Shown in pieces: positions 11,431 to 22,130 of a stretch of 64,000 nucleotides of DNA. The stretch's first letter is position 1, and the number at the start of each line of letters is the position of its first letter. This DNA comes from Papaver somniferum (taxonomy: Eukaryota; Streptophyta; Magnoliopsida; Ranunculales; Papaveraceae), in assembly GCF_003573695.1 (NCBI RefSeq), contig NC_039360.1, forward strand, positions 62,683,911 through 62,747,910. The letters run 5' to 3'. The notes beneath the pieces were generated by a model, which was not told the origin of the DNA, ran no database searches, and saw only the letters and a list, made by a program, of their open reading frames with translations. The translations under genes were made by a program, and so were the position numbers.

Positions 11431-12758
11431 TCTGAAAGGCTTCTAGCCTAGCATTCCATCACTTCACAGTGCACAAAACATGATTAAACACAAAACTAAG
11501 CCTAAACAGGCACTAAACATGATTCATTACCCTAAACAATATACTAACAGACATTTAAACAACAAATATAAACATTAACAGTGATTCTAGCAGTGAGATA
11601 AACATGAACAGGGATTGATTTGTAACTGAAATTGAACATTAAAATTAAACATACACTAACCCAAATTTGGGGGAATCTTGGCTAGCCCAAGAACACCCCT
11701 AACAGTAGCAACAACATCCATATTTATAGTTTACAACAAACCCTAAATTTTCGAAACCCTAAATTGAAATTAGGGTTTTCTCAAATTCCCAAAATTACTC
11801 ACTGATTTCTGTTGATTTGCGTCTAACCCACGCTTTATCTTCTTCTTCTGCTCCTGTCTCTTCAAGTTTTGTCCCCTCTTTCGATTGTGTAACCCTATCT
11901 TCTCACTGTTCTAGCTTGTAGCACCTAGTTTGATGCTAAAAACGAGACAAGGGAGAAACTTGGGATGGGGTGGTGATGTACGGTGTGGTGTGGTGGCTGT
12001 TGCGACAAGGAAGAGAGGCAGGAGCTCGAGTTGCAGAGCTCTGCAACTGTCGGGTGAAGGAGAAGGAAAAGAAAGAGAATGAGAGAAATGGAATGGGTAG
12101 TTCTCGATGGGTTTTTTAGGGTATGGGATGTTCTGGTGTGAGTCGGGTTCATCAAGAGATGATGTTTCACGAGCTGGGCCATCGGATCATTAAGTTCAGA
12201 TGGAATCGAACGGCTTTAAGGAAGGGGATGGAATCGACCGTAGGATTTTTTTGGTACAACTAAATAGACGGATCCAGATGGGGTTAGGTGCTGTAGTGTA
12301 AGGCGGAGATATCAAACTTTGATGAACATCAAGGGAGCAACCGTTGTATTCAACTACCATCTAATCTGAAGGCTTGGAATTTCAGCGTTGTGGTGCTTGG
12401 CACAGACTTCAGATTTTGATGTTCTATGAAGGAGCGACCATCGGATGCTTCTGAGAACTGATCTGATGGCTGAGAACGGAGGCGTTTTTGTGTGTAGAAA
12501 ATGAGGTTGTGCGCACCATTCTTCGCGGCTTCCTTGCGTGATTTCTCCCGGCTTTTCACTACTTTTCTGCTCTTTTCCGCTCCGCAAGTCATCCAGACTT
12601 TATTTATTACCTAAAAATGCAAAATTAAGTAAGAAAAATATTTATTCTTGAAAACAATGAAAATACAGAATATGGGATAAAATGTAGAATTAATGATCAA
12701 AAGATGAGTTAAATGCCAACAAAAAGGGATAAATATATACAATATTTGGCACTCATCA

Positions 12759-12763
12759 CCTTC
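12759..12763. repeat. Target-site duplication CCTTC (right)
   Basis: Second copy of the duplication flanking the solo LTR; see 10353-10357. Confidence 0.8.
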
Positions 12764-12848
12764 TCAGTCAGAGATTTTATGGCATGAGTTTTCACGCTTT
12801 GTTGAGAGACATGAGTCTCAATACTCATACGATTGCCGGATCCGGAGT

Positions 12849-13421
12849 ATGCATAATTATGGTTTTATAATTTTTCCCTTGTCGAAAATCCACCATCTAC
12901 ACCTGGAAGATGCGAGCAAGGGGAACTGGGGACTCTTATCCGTCACTCATTTGAAGGATGTCGAGTTCGATAGCACATTGATTGATACAGCCTCTGAATT
13001 CAATATCATCACTGTCAAGACCTTGAAGGCGGCAAGGATTTCGAAGCAGGAAGCTACTCGCAGCCTAGCCGTGATTACGAATCCAGAAGGAGAACTTGGA
13101 GATGCCTATGGATACATCGATCTTGAAGTAAAATTGGGTGATGCCTTGACGCAAGCAAAGTTCTACATAGTCAAAGAACATCCAAATTACGACATGGTCC
13201 TGGGACGCTCTTGGATACATGACAACAAGGAAATAATGGTAGTATGTCCTCTACCGGTTTCGGTACCCGAAAGAATCTCCAACAAGCTGTCTGAACCTGA
13301 AGACTGTCTGTTGCCGTATCTGCAGCTCGCCAATGTGACACAACTTCCTGGAGAGAACCCATCAGCATACATTAAAAGGTTCCGAGCTCAAGTAAGTCTC
13401 GTTACACTACCCTTTTTGTAA
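12849..13421 (+). pseudogene. TatB aspartic protease relic
   Basis: Open frame with a retropepsin-like layout. STLIDTASEFNII occupies the position of the catalytic DTG loop (here DTA), followed by GYIDLEVKLGDALTQAKFYIV, and NYDMVLGRSWIHDNKEI is the standard I/L-LGR-W-h flap-end motif of Tat proteases. The Gly of D-T/S-G is Ala, so it is probably inactive unless the family tolerates this. It lies downstream of the gag relic at 1-764, and the two were probably one gene before the minus-strand LTR and its nested insertions came in. The N-terminal end of the frame may be LTR sequence. RT and RNase H are missing downstream. Confidence 0.65.
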
Positions 13422-13559
13422 CCAATCACTCCTCCTTCTGATAAGTCCTGGGGACTCGCTCCAACCAACAATCCAACCCCCTCTAAGATATGTGAATGGG
13501 AAGTCGGTCCCTTCAAACATTTTATCAAGAGTTTAGAAGCCGTATCGATCAAAGGAGAC

Positions 13560-13814
13560 AAGGACAAGAACCGGGTATCTGTACAACACCTAAACCCATT
13601 TAGAATTGGAGACCTGGTGACGAATACGACTGCGTTCAAAGTTGGGAACATGACGGTGAAAGTGACCACTCAGCCTGACTCACCCACCGAAAGGGAGGAT
13701 AAACCGTACCTGGTAGCAGATGTTATCCTAGGCGGGTACTGCAAGCTCATCAACGCTGACAAACTGGAAGGCGTAACAGTTCACTCGCGATGGCTCATAC
13801 CTTACAACATTTAA
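13560..13814 (+). pseudogene. TatB integrase C-terminal relic
   Basis: The reading FRIGDLVTNTTAF followed by DKPYLVADVILGGYCKLIN and HSRWLIPYNI resembles the C-terminal tail of Ty3/gypsy integrases (GDLVL..., GPYIV...V...G.Y.L, W....L..YY). It ends at TAA 13812-13814. Everything between protease and this tail (RT, RNase H, integrase core) is deleted. The call depends on pattern only. Confidence 0.5.
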
Positions 13815-14436
13815 GACGCCGTGCTACCACTTTTCCAGCGTCCTCCATACTTGAAACGCTGTGCTATTTCTTCCAGCGTATTTCTTCCACAATTTCCTTT
13901 TCATACAGTATTTGTAATTATTCCAGAAAATGATTGCACTACTTGCATTCATAATTAGGGTTTCAATTTTCAATTTTTCAAATTAATTGAAATATTATTT
14001 CTATCTAGGAATTTCTTTACCCCCTAAAGGAAGACACAAAATTCTGAGTCATCCTAAATCATCATTACCCACTAGAGCAGGCCAGGAAGGAAACCCTAAA
14101 CAAACATTTTGTATTTTTTGGAAGATGTCGAGGAAATATATGTGCAGAAGAAGGAAGACGTTTTGGGCCATTTACCCCAGCAAGACCAGGGAGATCTCGC
14201 GTCAGGAGCATAGACAAGTCTGTGGTATTTCATTATGGCATTCTCTTTTTAATTGCAAGAACAACATATGATCGCATATGATATGGCCATCTTGGAAGAT
14301 TTACATCAAAAAACAATGTGAAACCCTTATTCAATCAAGCAAGCAAAAAGGACCTTAAACTCAGCCGCGACTGAGTCAAGGAAAATGTTCACAAATTACG
14401 AGAAAATATTCGAAAGGAGAAAAGAAGCAAAGAGGT
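13815..14436. other. TatB 3' region, no gene seen
   Basis: AT-rich spacer after the integrase tail. The open frame at 13987-14271 has no recognisable domain and I do not call it. A purine-rich stretch lies near 14401-14435. Confidence 0.4.
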
Positions 14437-14745
14437 TTAGTCATCAAGAAGGTCGACCGCGTCTTCATTGCCGCTAGAGCCTGCTTCAACACCGTCATCA
14501 TCGTGGCCCGCTACTGCTTCTTCCTTTGGATCTGCCTCAGCTTCCACTTCGGATATTTCTGCAACAACGCTCTCTGCCTCAACATTAGCAGGGACAGCTT
14601 CCACACCTTCCTCAAAAGCCACTGCAACATTGGGTATTGTGTTGATCAGACGCTCGGGTTCGTCTGTGTCATAATCGAGGATTATCACACCGTCGTGGAT
14701 TCGGTAATCACATTTATCTCCACCTGGAGGCCGTTTGTGTTCAAC
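14437..14745 (-). pseudogene. Acidic antisense ORF of TatB (C-terminal end)
   Basis: Minus-strand frame, clean from a Met at 14688 to the stop at 14437 and readable upstream to about 14745 (RIHDGVIILDYDTDEPERLI...). It is very acidic and rich in Glu, Asp, Ala and Val (for example EVEAEADPKEEAVAGHDDDG) and ends DAVDLLDD. It lies after the integrase tail and antisense to gag-pol, exactly where TatA elements carry the acidic end of their antisense gene. I infer it is the C-terminal remnant of a comparable antisense gene. Sequence identity to the TatA proteins is not obvious, so this could also be independent low-complexity acidic sequence. Confidence 0.45.
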
Positions 14746-15146
14746 ACTCCGCCTCTTTAACCGTGCTGCTGTTGATGGTGGATTTTAGTTCAGGGATAAA
14801 ATTGTAAAAGAAAAATTTAATACGCTGACATCCTGCAGAGGATAAGGCTATCTGAGTGATGAATGCTTCTTCACTTTACTAATTCACTTAGAATGGAGCA
14901 TGTGGCAACAATCCAAGTATTCTATGAATTAAATATACCCAGAAACGGAGCATGTAACAACAATCCCGATATTCTGTGAATTTATAACATTATTAATTAA
15001 TGCATGATTAGCCTTGTATTTCCTGTGTTGTTCCCGCAGAACCCTCATTATTGGTGCGACATGACGACTGAGTGTTACTCTTAGCAGAGTAACACGAATC
15101 TCCAAGTGTCAATAATGAGGCATGCACGAAATACCCGTACATGCAA

Positions 15147-15330
15147 CATCTCTCGGTGTGTTATACTAGCCCGATTGAGCCTACATCTCTCGGTATGTTA
15201 TACTAGCCCGATTGAGCCTGCATCTCTCGGTGTGTTATACTAGCCCGATTTAGCCTACATCTCTCGGTGTGTTATACTAGCCCGATTGAGCATATTTCTC
15301 TTGGTGTGTTATACTAACCCGATTGAGCAT
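15147..15330. repeat. 37-bp tandem repeat, about 5 units
   Basis: Units of CATCTCTCGGTGTGTTATAC plus TAGCCCGATTGAGCCTA start at 15147, 15184, 15221, 15258 and about 15291. The last unit is diverged (TTTCTCTTGG). Confidence 0.9.
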
Positions 15331-15599
15331 ATTTCCTAAAGGAAATCTGGACTGCACTTGTCAGTCTCAGAAACGATTACGACCACGCAGGTTGGCCGCA
15401 TGATTTAACCAGCCTAGACGATCCTCAGCAGGAGCAGGCTATCACCGCAATAACCACCAGTGGGCCCGTTTATGACCTGGACGGTCGAAAACATGCTATG
15501 CCCCCAAATCGCCACCAAATGCCAGCCCTGAAGAAGGATGGTCGAGCTGGTATGGAGTGGCTAGTATGCGCAAGACTGTCACAAACAGTCTCAAAGAAG

Positions 15600-16310
15600 T
15601 CGCGACCGTCCAACTTCGCAAGTCAAGTTGGACGGCTTGGATCGTCCCGCGATTGACCACAAAGGCGCTGGCAGGCACATTGGCGGTCCCACTTCTCACC
15701 TACCCGATCAATTCTCTCACGACCAAGCCATAGAGTAATAAACGATTGCTCAAAACATGGCTGGCGTGATGCTTTAAAAAACCGTGGAAGTCCACTAGTG
15801 TCTTAAATTGATCACGACCATCCAACTTCGCAAGCATGGTTGGATGGCTTAGATCACACCTAGGACCGTGAAGCAAGTACACATATGCTCACCGCCAGCC
15901 CAACGTGGGCCCCACACGATTGGCCTCCCCAAGGGAGAAGCATAGCTTTCCAAACCGTTTGGATGAAGTTTCATGCGCACGACCGATCCAAAACCCTAAT
16001 TAGGGTTTGCGGCATGTTACATGTGTCGTTAAGAAATCAAGAGCGTCCATCTTCGCCAGCTTGGATGAAGGGTGCAGGAATAGACTAAGCAAGTCCAGAG
16101 AATATCAACATGATCACTGTGGGCCGGTCTATCTGTATGTCCAACCGACCAACACAAGCCATGGTCGTATGCCTCGATTCGTGTGCCTTGAAGGTGGCAT
16201 GCCGCGCCCCTTTAAGAATCCTTTGCGGCATAGGATTCCTGTCGAAATTTGATCTCGGCCACTCATATTTACCAGTCAAATTGAGTGGCCTAGATCACAC
16301 CTTCATGAGA
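15600..16310. repeat. Tandem units with inverted-repeat hairpins in TatB U3
   Basis: Units near 15600, 15808, 16040 and 16240 share GACC(G/A)TCCAACTTCGCAAG followed by the inverse arm (AAGTTGGACGGC or ATGGTTGGATGGC) and TTAGATCACACC. The clearest hairpin is GTCCAACTT / AAGTTGGAC at 15609-15638. Later units are diverged. Spacing is about 200-230 bp. Confidence 0.7.
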
Positions 16311-17071
16311 CACTGAGGTACGAACATGTACATCGGCAAGCCGTCTACACGCATGCCTGGTCGGTCCTGCCAAAAACGCCTCCCATGTTGGTTTCGACCA
16401 AGCTGAAGAGTGATGCTTGTGCACCTCTTCAAAACCCTAAAACTTCATCAACGGTCGCAGATGAGTGTCATATATCATCTTGTCAGTCCAACTCTATCAT
16501 CTTGGTTAGGAAGCCCAGGCTAGGAGTTAAATGGCCAATAAGATGTCGTGGTGATTACCATCCGCCACTCTACCAAATCATGAGATCAGCCAAGGGAGGG
16601 CTTGCATGTGCAGCCTCCAAACTATCATTCGAAGATAGCTAAGCATGCATCTGTTTTAAGACGCTTAATCCGCGACTTACTCCGTTAAGCTTTAAAACAA
16701 CGATGCTTCATCCACATTGATTATATTCGATGCATTACATGCATAGAGTATACACGATATTTCATGAATATCGATTTCCCAAAAAACTTAGTTATTTAAC
16801 CTAGCACCACATGCTACTTCTTGTGGGTCCCACGATCCACACATTCGAGACATCAAGCATGTCACAAACTGGGGGATACTTACTGGGGTGTTGGTCTGGA
16901 GGTTTACAGCGTGCAGCATGCAATGCGCCATCACAAGAACGTGTCAGGAAGACATGGACGGTTAACGATTATGGGAGAAGTGGGTAGAGACTGATCGTGT
17001 GACACTAACACGAACCCACTATTCCATTACTCCACTTCCCACGAGAGATGATAGTTGCGCTCAATGACTTG

Positions 17072-17078
17072 TATAAAT
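17072..17078 (+). promoter_or_regulatory. TATA box of TatB LTR
   Basis: TATAAAT, about 370 bp before the LTR end, lies in a context conserved with the inverted LTR copy at 1219-1225. Transcription would start roughly 30 bp downstream and run into gag. Confidence 0.65.
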
Positions 17079-17449
17079 AGGTTCTCCTCCCTATTTCGAA
17101 AACAGACAGAAACCAAGCGTTCATATAACGTATTCAAACACTCAGAGCTGATTGCTTACATTTTGCGGGCCAGTTTATCTTTCTGATACAAGTCATAAAC
17201 AGCCAACACCTTCACACTCTCAACACCTTCTTCGCTTCCTTCCCTAAGATCAACCCCATCTCCTTCACTTTGTGATCGAAGCAAGTCTGGAACGACCATT
17301 TCTTGGTTTAGGCCAGAATTGTATAGATTGATCTCTCGAATTAGAAAGCACTCCCGTGCAGTGCATTTGTTTAGGGTTTAGATTCATTTCTCATCCACAC
17401 ACCCCAAATTACCAAAACTAGCAGAAATAGTTTTCACCCCATAAACAAT

Positions 17450-17467
17450 TGGCGACCACAGTGGGAG
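17450..17467 (+). other. Primer-binding site, TatB
   Basis: TGGCGACCACAGTGGGAG starts 2 bp after the LTR end, with the TGG expected to pair with a tRNA CCA end. The tRNA is not assigned. Confidence 0.6.
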
Positions 17468-17529
17468 ATTAATATCTCGGTTGTGAAGTCAATTTCTTCA
17501 ATACCAATTCAATTTTACTGATTTCGAAA

Positions 17530-18396
17530 ATGGTGGATCTTAGGTATGGATCAACAACCAATCCTGACGGGACTAGCGCTGACAACACTCTCGGTGTTGA
17601 TATCCCAATCAGTGGTGCCACTGTGAATCCAGTCAATACCATCAATGTATCTCGTGGAATTACTTCCTGTACTACCAGCACCAGCGGAGCAGGAGGATAT
17701 ATTCCATTGGGCGTGACATCTTCTATCACCATAGCCAGAGCAGCCGCAAACCCTGTAATCTCTTCAAGTGTAACGCCTCCAGCCGTCACCAGAGCAACTG
17801 CCACTCTTACATCGGGATGAGGAGCTGGAGGAGCCAGAGGAGGACAACCCCCTATTACCATGGTGGATTTGATGGAGAGACAAGAAGTTCTCTATAGGAC
17901 CCAAACGGACATGGCTACAACTCAGAAAGAGGTACTCACTTTTCTTAAGACATTAACTGATCGATTGCCACAAGAGCCGCGACAGCCCCTGGAGCCAACA
18001 AGGAACGCATTCAACGCACCCAGAAAAGGTACTTTAGCAGCGCGGGCCTACATGGACATGATCAAAGAAGCGATAAACGACATACTCGATCTCCTCATCA
18101 AGATGACATCAGATATGAGCGGTCCTGTCATGGAGACTCCTACACTGGGGACTGATCCTCACAACGATCCTCCTCAAGTCAATAGTTTCACTATGAACCA
18201 GAAGCCGGTGGATCAGGTTGCGGCTTCAGTGGAAAGTTTATGCAAACTTTTACACCTCTCGAAGAATCAGCGGGCGGAGACGTTTGCTGCAATCAACCAG
18301 AGGAAGGTCACAATAGTGCCCTACATGTTACCGCACGCATCAAGGATTCAGATTTTAAGAGGGCCCTCATCGACACATGAGCATCTTCGAATGTGA
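17530..18396 (+). pseudogene. TatB gag relic, internally deleted
   Basis: Two open pieces. The first, 17530-17820, is Ser/Thr/Val-rich and starts MVDLRYG 80 bp after the PBS-like site. The second, 17860-18396, starts MVDLMERQEV, with a coiled-coil-like start and RQPLEPTRNAF. It then passes to SLCKLLHLSKNQRAETFAAIN, the Gag-protease linker also seen after the gag at 1-764. The capsid core and zinc knuckle are absent, so a deletion joins the N-terminus to the linker. A TGA at 17818-17820 splits the two pieces. Confidence 0.55.
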
Positions 18397-18720
18397 TTAC
18401 TCTCAAGACGCTCAGGACGACTAAGGTCCGCCCAAGCAAGATCGTACGGCGACCTACCACGATGACGGACTTTGAAGGAAACCAAACCAATACATACGGG
18501 TATGTCAATCTGAATTTATCTGTAGGACCTGTTCAGTCAAAGGTGAAATTCGAAGTCATAGAGAAGGAGCCGGACTACCATAACTAGGGAGACTGTGGCT
18601 TCATGACAATAGGATTGTCCCTTCAACGTATCACCAATGCATGAAGATTATGCTGAATAAAGAAGTCGTTCGTATTACTGCATCATTTTCTCCTTACGTG
18701 TCGATAGGTGGAATGGAATT
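18393..18720 (+). pseudogene. TatB protease relic, second copy
   Basis: ITLKTLRTTKVRPSKIVRR, then GYVNLNLSVGPVQSKVKFEVI and KEPDYHN, parallel the protease relic at 12849-13421 (ITVKTLKAARIS, GYIDLEVKLG, HPNYDMVLGRSWIH). The catalytic loop at the start is lost to a frame break. The ILGRPWLH region is interrupted by a stop at 18585-18587, then readable as WLHDNRIVPSTYHQCMKI in another frame. Dead copy. Confidence 0.6.
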
Positions 18721-19547
18721 ATTTGAACCAATAGAAGCTCCGCGAGAAAAATCAGACAAGGTTCATTGCATCCCACTCCCCACGTGGGCGTCAATCCAGG
18801 AGGAAGACCGACTTGTATTGAAGACTAAGCCTTACGATGCATCTTCGCTAACAAGGCGTTCTTCTTCAGCTAGTGAAGCAGCGGTCCCCGTTCACACTAA
18901 GAGGGAGCGAACTTTTGTGGCAAGCCGTGATCAGAAGAGGAAAACTGTGTACCGACTCCGCTGTTAGCAATTAGCAGGGGAGACTGATGCCCAGTCTCTC
19001 CGCCCAATGGAGTGCTACAAAAATGACAAGCCACAGGAAATGAATTGGATGATCCACGACAGCTGCAGGAAGGCACCAATTCCATGAATGATGAGCTCGA
19101 AATTGTTAATATTGGGAATGAAGAAGCTCCCAGGCCTATCTCCATCAGCTCAACCTTGTGTACGGATGAACGCACAAAGCTTGTACAACTTCTCAAAGAA
19201 TACCAGGACATATTCGCTTGGACGTATGAAGAAATGCCCGGTCCAGATGAAAAATTGGTCATCCACCATTTACATGCCATACCTGGAGCCAAGATGATCA
19301 AGCAATCTCCGAGGCAATTCAGGCACGAGTCAGAAGAGCAAAATCAAGACTGAGATTCAGAAGTTTCTTGTTGCTGGCTTCATTAAGCTCATCCATCATC
19401 CGACCTGGTTAGCTAATGTGGTCCCGGTGAAAATAAAAACGTACAATTCAGGTGTTGCGTGGATTTCAGAGACTTGAACCAATGCTCCCCCAAATACGAT
19501 TTTCCTCTACCTAACACTGCATGTTAGTAGAGTCCATCAGCAGACAC
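18721..19547 (+). pseudogene. TatB reverse transcriptase N-terminal relic, interrupted
   Basis: Pieces at 18641-18967 and 19045-19353 include LVQLLKEYQDIFAWTYEEMPGPD, IHHLHAIPGAKMIKQSPRQF and, after a frame shift, KFLVAGFIKLIHHPTWLANVV and CVDFRDLNQCSPKYDFPLPN. These are the standard opening motifs of gypsy RT (block 1 and the LNxxxPKxxFPLP motif). The RT stops at about 19530-19547, where the TatA LTR at 19548 begins; the catalytic YxDD region is not in the window. Several stops (e.g. 18965-18967, 19351-19353) and shifts make it non-functional. Confidence 0.75.
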
Positions 19548-20017
19548 TGTAGGATCAAAATCTCGCAGCAATGATGTCTCAGCGAAATAATCAACAACAC
19601 AACACCACAGCGTCACAGAACAATTTCAGAAATGATATAGTAAACGACGTCAGCTAGAATTATGAGAAAGATGTGAGAATCCTGCGAAAGTTAGAGAGTT
19701 TGTGAGATTAACATTTGTAAGGTTGCGAGAATGTCGCAAAGCATATCCGAAAATAAAGGAAAAATTAGTTGTCATCCACTATGTACTTCCCTATAAATAC
19801 TCATTCAGTTGTAAAGGAAAAAGAGAGATCTTTTTTGAGTAAGAAACAAGTAAATAGGAGAGAGAAAGTCTAGAGCAGAGGTCATTCTTGATTCCTTTAT
19901 CTTTTCTTGTAAGAATATTCAAAGATTGATCAACAAAATTAAGAGTGTAAATCTAAAAATGAGTTGAGTAATAATGAAATCATATGAGGGGTGTAGTGTA
20001 GGATTCCTGCAACTACA
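19548..20017 (+). repeat. TatA LTR copy A1 (subfamily I), 470 bp
   Basis: Starts TGTAGGATCAAAATCTCGCA and ends GCAACTACA, followed by a PBS-like site. It has TATAAATA at 19792-19799 and the subfamily I insertion (AAATGATATAGTAAACGACG) near 19630. Confidence 0.9.
19792..19799 (+). promoter_or_regulatory. TATA box of LTR A1
   Basis: TATAAATA, about 225 bp before the LTR end. The same position is conserved in the other TatA LTRs. Confidence 0.65.
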
Positions 20018-20020
20018 TAA

Positions 20021-20038
20021 TGACGCTAGAAACAGGGA
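20021..20038 (+). other. Primer-binding site, TatA element 1
   Basis: TGACGCTAGAAACAGGGA. The family consensus, read from the copy at 31467-31484, is TGGCGCTAGAAACAGGGA; here the third base is changed. The tRNA is not assigned. Confidence 0.65.
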
Positions 20039-20152
20039 CGTATTGAAGATTATTCTAGAAAAAATTGAAGATTAATATTGAGATTTGTGAAGATTTAGAG
20101 TGATTGATTAAGAATTTTACATAATTTCTTGCAATTTGTTAACATCGAAGAA

Positions 20153-21914
20153 ATGGCTAGAAGAAGAAATACATCTGAACAACCCACTACAATTAGAAGA
20201 AGCAAGAGAATTGCTGGAAGAGAAAGAAGTGAAATGGGAGAATCTACTAGAATGAGAAGTAATAGAGAAAATCAAATTCAACCACCAATTCAAAAAACAC
20301 TATTACAAGGGAGGAATACAAATTATGATAGGGTGAGTATACACACTTGGCAATCAAATTCAGCAGAAAAAGTAGAAGAAGAGCCAGAAACCAGAAGCCA
20401 TAGACAGGTAGAGAGAAATCAAGAAGCAGATGAAGGAATAATTCATGAAAATGAGGAAATTGGAGCGTTAGAAACGTTGAGACGAAGAATACATGAACAA
20501 AGGAGAGCTGAGGCAGAAGAACGTGCAAATCTAACAAGGAAAAATCACGAATTGAGGATGGAAAATATGAGACTACAGAGTAGAAGATCGAGAAGTATTA
20601 CAAAATCATATTCAAGATCAACTAGAAGAGAGATGAGACGAAACTCACCCACAAATAATGTTATTCAAGAAGAAATATCAAATCCTAATGAAGAATATCG
20701 CGAAAATAGAGAAAGAGCTGATGATCGTTATGTTCCACAAAATGAAACTTTTGATGATAGGAAAAATGGTAGTAATTAAGAGAATGGACAACGTCAGGAA
20801 CGAAATGATCAAGATGGCGAAGGAAATCGAGAGGAAAGAAGGAGAATTTTACATGAGAGAGAAACTCAAAGATATCAACAAACAATGAAGAAGAAATTGA
20901 AAGACATTACGCTGAACAAGCACGTTTAATTTGCGAACGTGAAAGATTGAGAGAGGAAATGGAAGAACAAGAGCTTCAAGAGACAATTCTCCAGAACAAT
21001 CACGACAATCGAGAAACAAGGCGTACACAAAACCGGAATAACGGTAATATCAATGAAGAGTACGATAGAATACAGAGGATGGCTGAAAGACAGCAAATGG
21101 AATCAATAAGAAATGAACAAAATCATGAAGGGGAAAATGAGAGACATAATCATATACGAATTCAAGATAGAGATGAAGAAGAAACTCGCAGAAGAAGACG
21201 AGATGAGGATAATGGAGAAGAAATGCAAAATTTCGCAAGAGAAGAAAGATATAAACGCAGAAGAAGGGAGGCGAAATTAAAAAGACCAGTGGATCAAAAT
21301 TCAGGTGTAAATAAACAAATCTTGAAAGAGTTAGAAGAAATGAGAGGAATGCTAAATAATAGAGGAGAAGTAGGCAGAAGACAATTGGATGAAGCTATAG
21401 AAGAAGCTGCGAAAACTCCATTTACAAGGGAAGTACAATTAGGAGGAATACCACCGAAATGCAATTTGCCCACATTAACCAACATTTTTGATGGAACAAC
21501 TTGTGCAATTCAACACATTAAAGCCTATGTGAGGTGCATGTTGCAATGGGAAAATCATGATGCTGTATTATGCAATTATTTCACATCCAGCTTAACAGGG
21601 GAGGCGTTAAAATGGTTCTAAGGTCTACCGAAGAATAGAATAACATCCTTCAATCATTTGCAGACTATATTCCTAGGGGCATATATAAGTAATAATTCTT
21701 CGCGACCTGGTATAGAAGACGTGTTTGGGTTAAAACAGAGGATTGGCGAAAGTTTGAAGCACCTGACTAAAAGATGGAGAACTATGTGTAGCGAAATGGC
21801 TGGCCGAGTAGATGAGAGATATCTTATATTATCATTTATCAATGTTATTTTTGCAACAAACCTATTGTATGTCCAAATTTTCAGAGTCAAGAATACGATC
21901 ACAATGACTGAATG
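20153..21914 (+). pseudogene. TatA gag: basic N-terminus, coiled coil and capsid
   Basis: Starts MARRRNTSEQ at 20153, 115 bp after the PBS-like site. 20153-20779 is highly charged, rich in Arg, Glu and Asn, with heptad-like coiled-coil sequence. 20947-21621 continues it, then enters a capsid-like region (VQLGGIPPKCNLPTLTNIFD, GTTCAIQHIKAYVRCMLQW, YFTSSLTGEALKWF) that reads on past a stop at 21619-21621 as GLPKNRITSFNHLQTIFLGAY and HLTKRWRTMCSEMAGRVDE to 21914. This is the usual Tat/gypsy capsid pattern. A TAA at 20777-20779 and later stops show it is degraded. It is the only substantial TatA gag in the window. Confidence 0.75.
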
Positions 21915-22130
21915 ACGAGAACTTCAAGAAGAATACATTGCTCTAGAGGAAAGGCAAAATGAAATGGAGTCGTACCCAATTGCGAACACCAGCTCACAGA
22001 CAGAAGAATGCAAGCTTATTACCTAAGCTAATAAACACAGTAGCGAATACTCCGCAAGTACAACAAGAGAAGGTGACGGGCAACAATCAACAGAAACTGG
22101 TGGCTATGGGAATCTGAGATCAAGAGGAGT

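Larger units (their letters stand above)
10358..12758 (-). mobile_element. Solo gypsy LTR, 2.4 kb, minus strand
   Basis: On the minus strand it starts TGATGAGTGCCAAATATTG, a familiar start for plant gypsy LTRs, and ends GGGCCTGCCA, with CCTTC duplicated on both sides. Near its 3' end (plus strand 10420-10480) it carries the conserved CCGCAAGTGCACGG and GGGTCGATCCACAG motifs found just upstream of the PBS in Athila/Tat-type elements. No internal region is present, so the element was lost by LTR-LTR recombination. It contains a 53-bp tandem repeat, a CAG-rich tract and an 81-bp tandem repeat. Open frames inside it are low-complexity and not genes. Confidence 0.85.
14761..17447 (+). mobile_element. 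TatB long LTR, plus strand (left boundary uncertain)
   Basis: The 3' end at 17447 (CATAAACA) is followed by a PBS-like site and gag, so this is a 5' LTR for the copy at 17450-19547. It may also be the 3' LTR of the copy ending near 14745. It contains 37-bp tandem repeats (15147-15330), hairpin-bearing units (15600-16310), a TATA box (17072-17078) and the region that aligns in reverse to 765-1468. The left boundary is somewhere in 14761-15140. A TGTCACAAACTGGGGGAT motif at 16859 could be an alternative, shorter LTR start. Confidence 0.55.

Noticed and set aside
13987..14271. 94-codon plus-strand frame after the TatB integrase tail
   Set aside because: No domain, odd composition, and no matching frame elsewhere; likely chance.
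15147..15330. Regular 37-bp repeats resembling a CRISPR array
   Set aside because: Head-to-tail tandem units with no unique spacers, inside a plant LTR.
17469..17861. 130-codon minus-strand frame
   Set aside because: Antisense of the Ser/Thr/Val-rich gag start; hydrophobic by base composition only.
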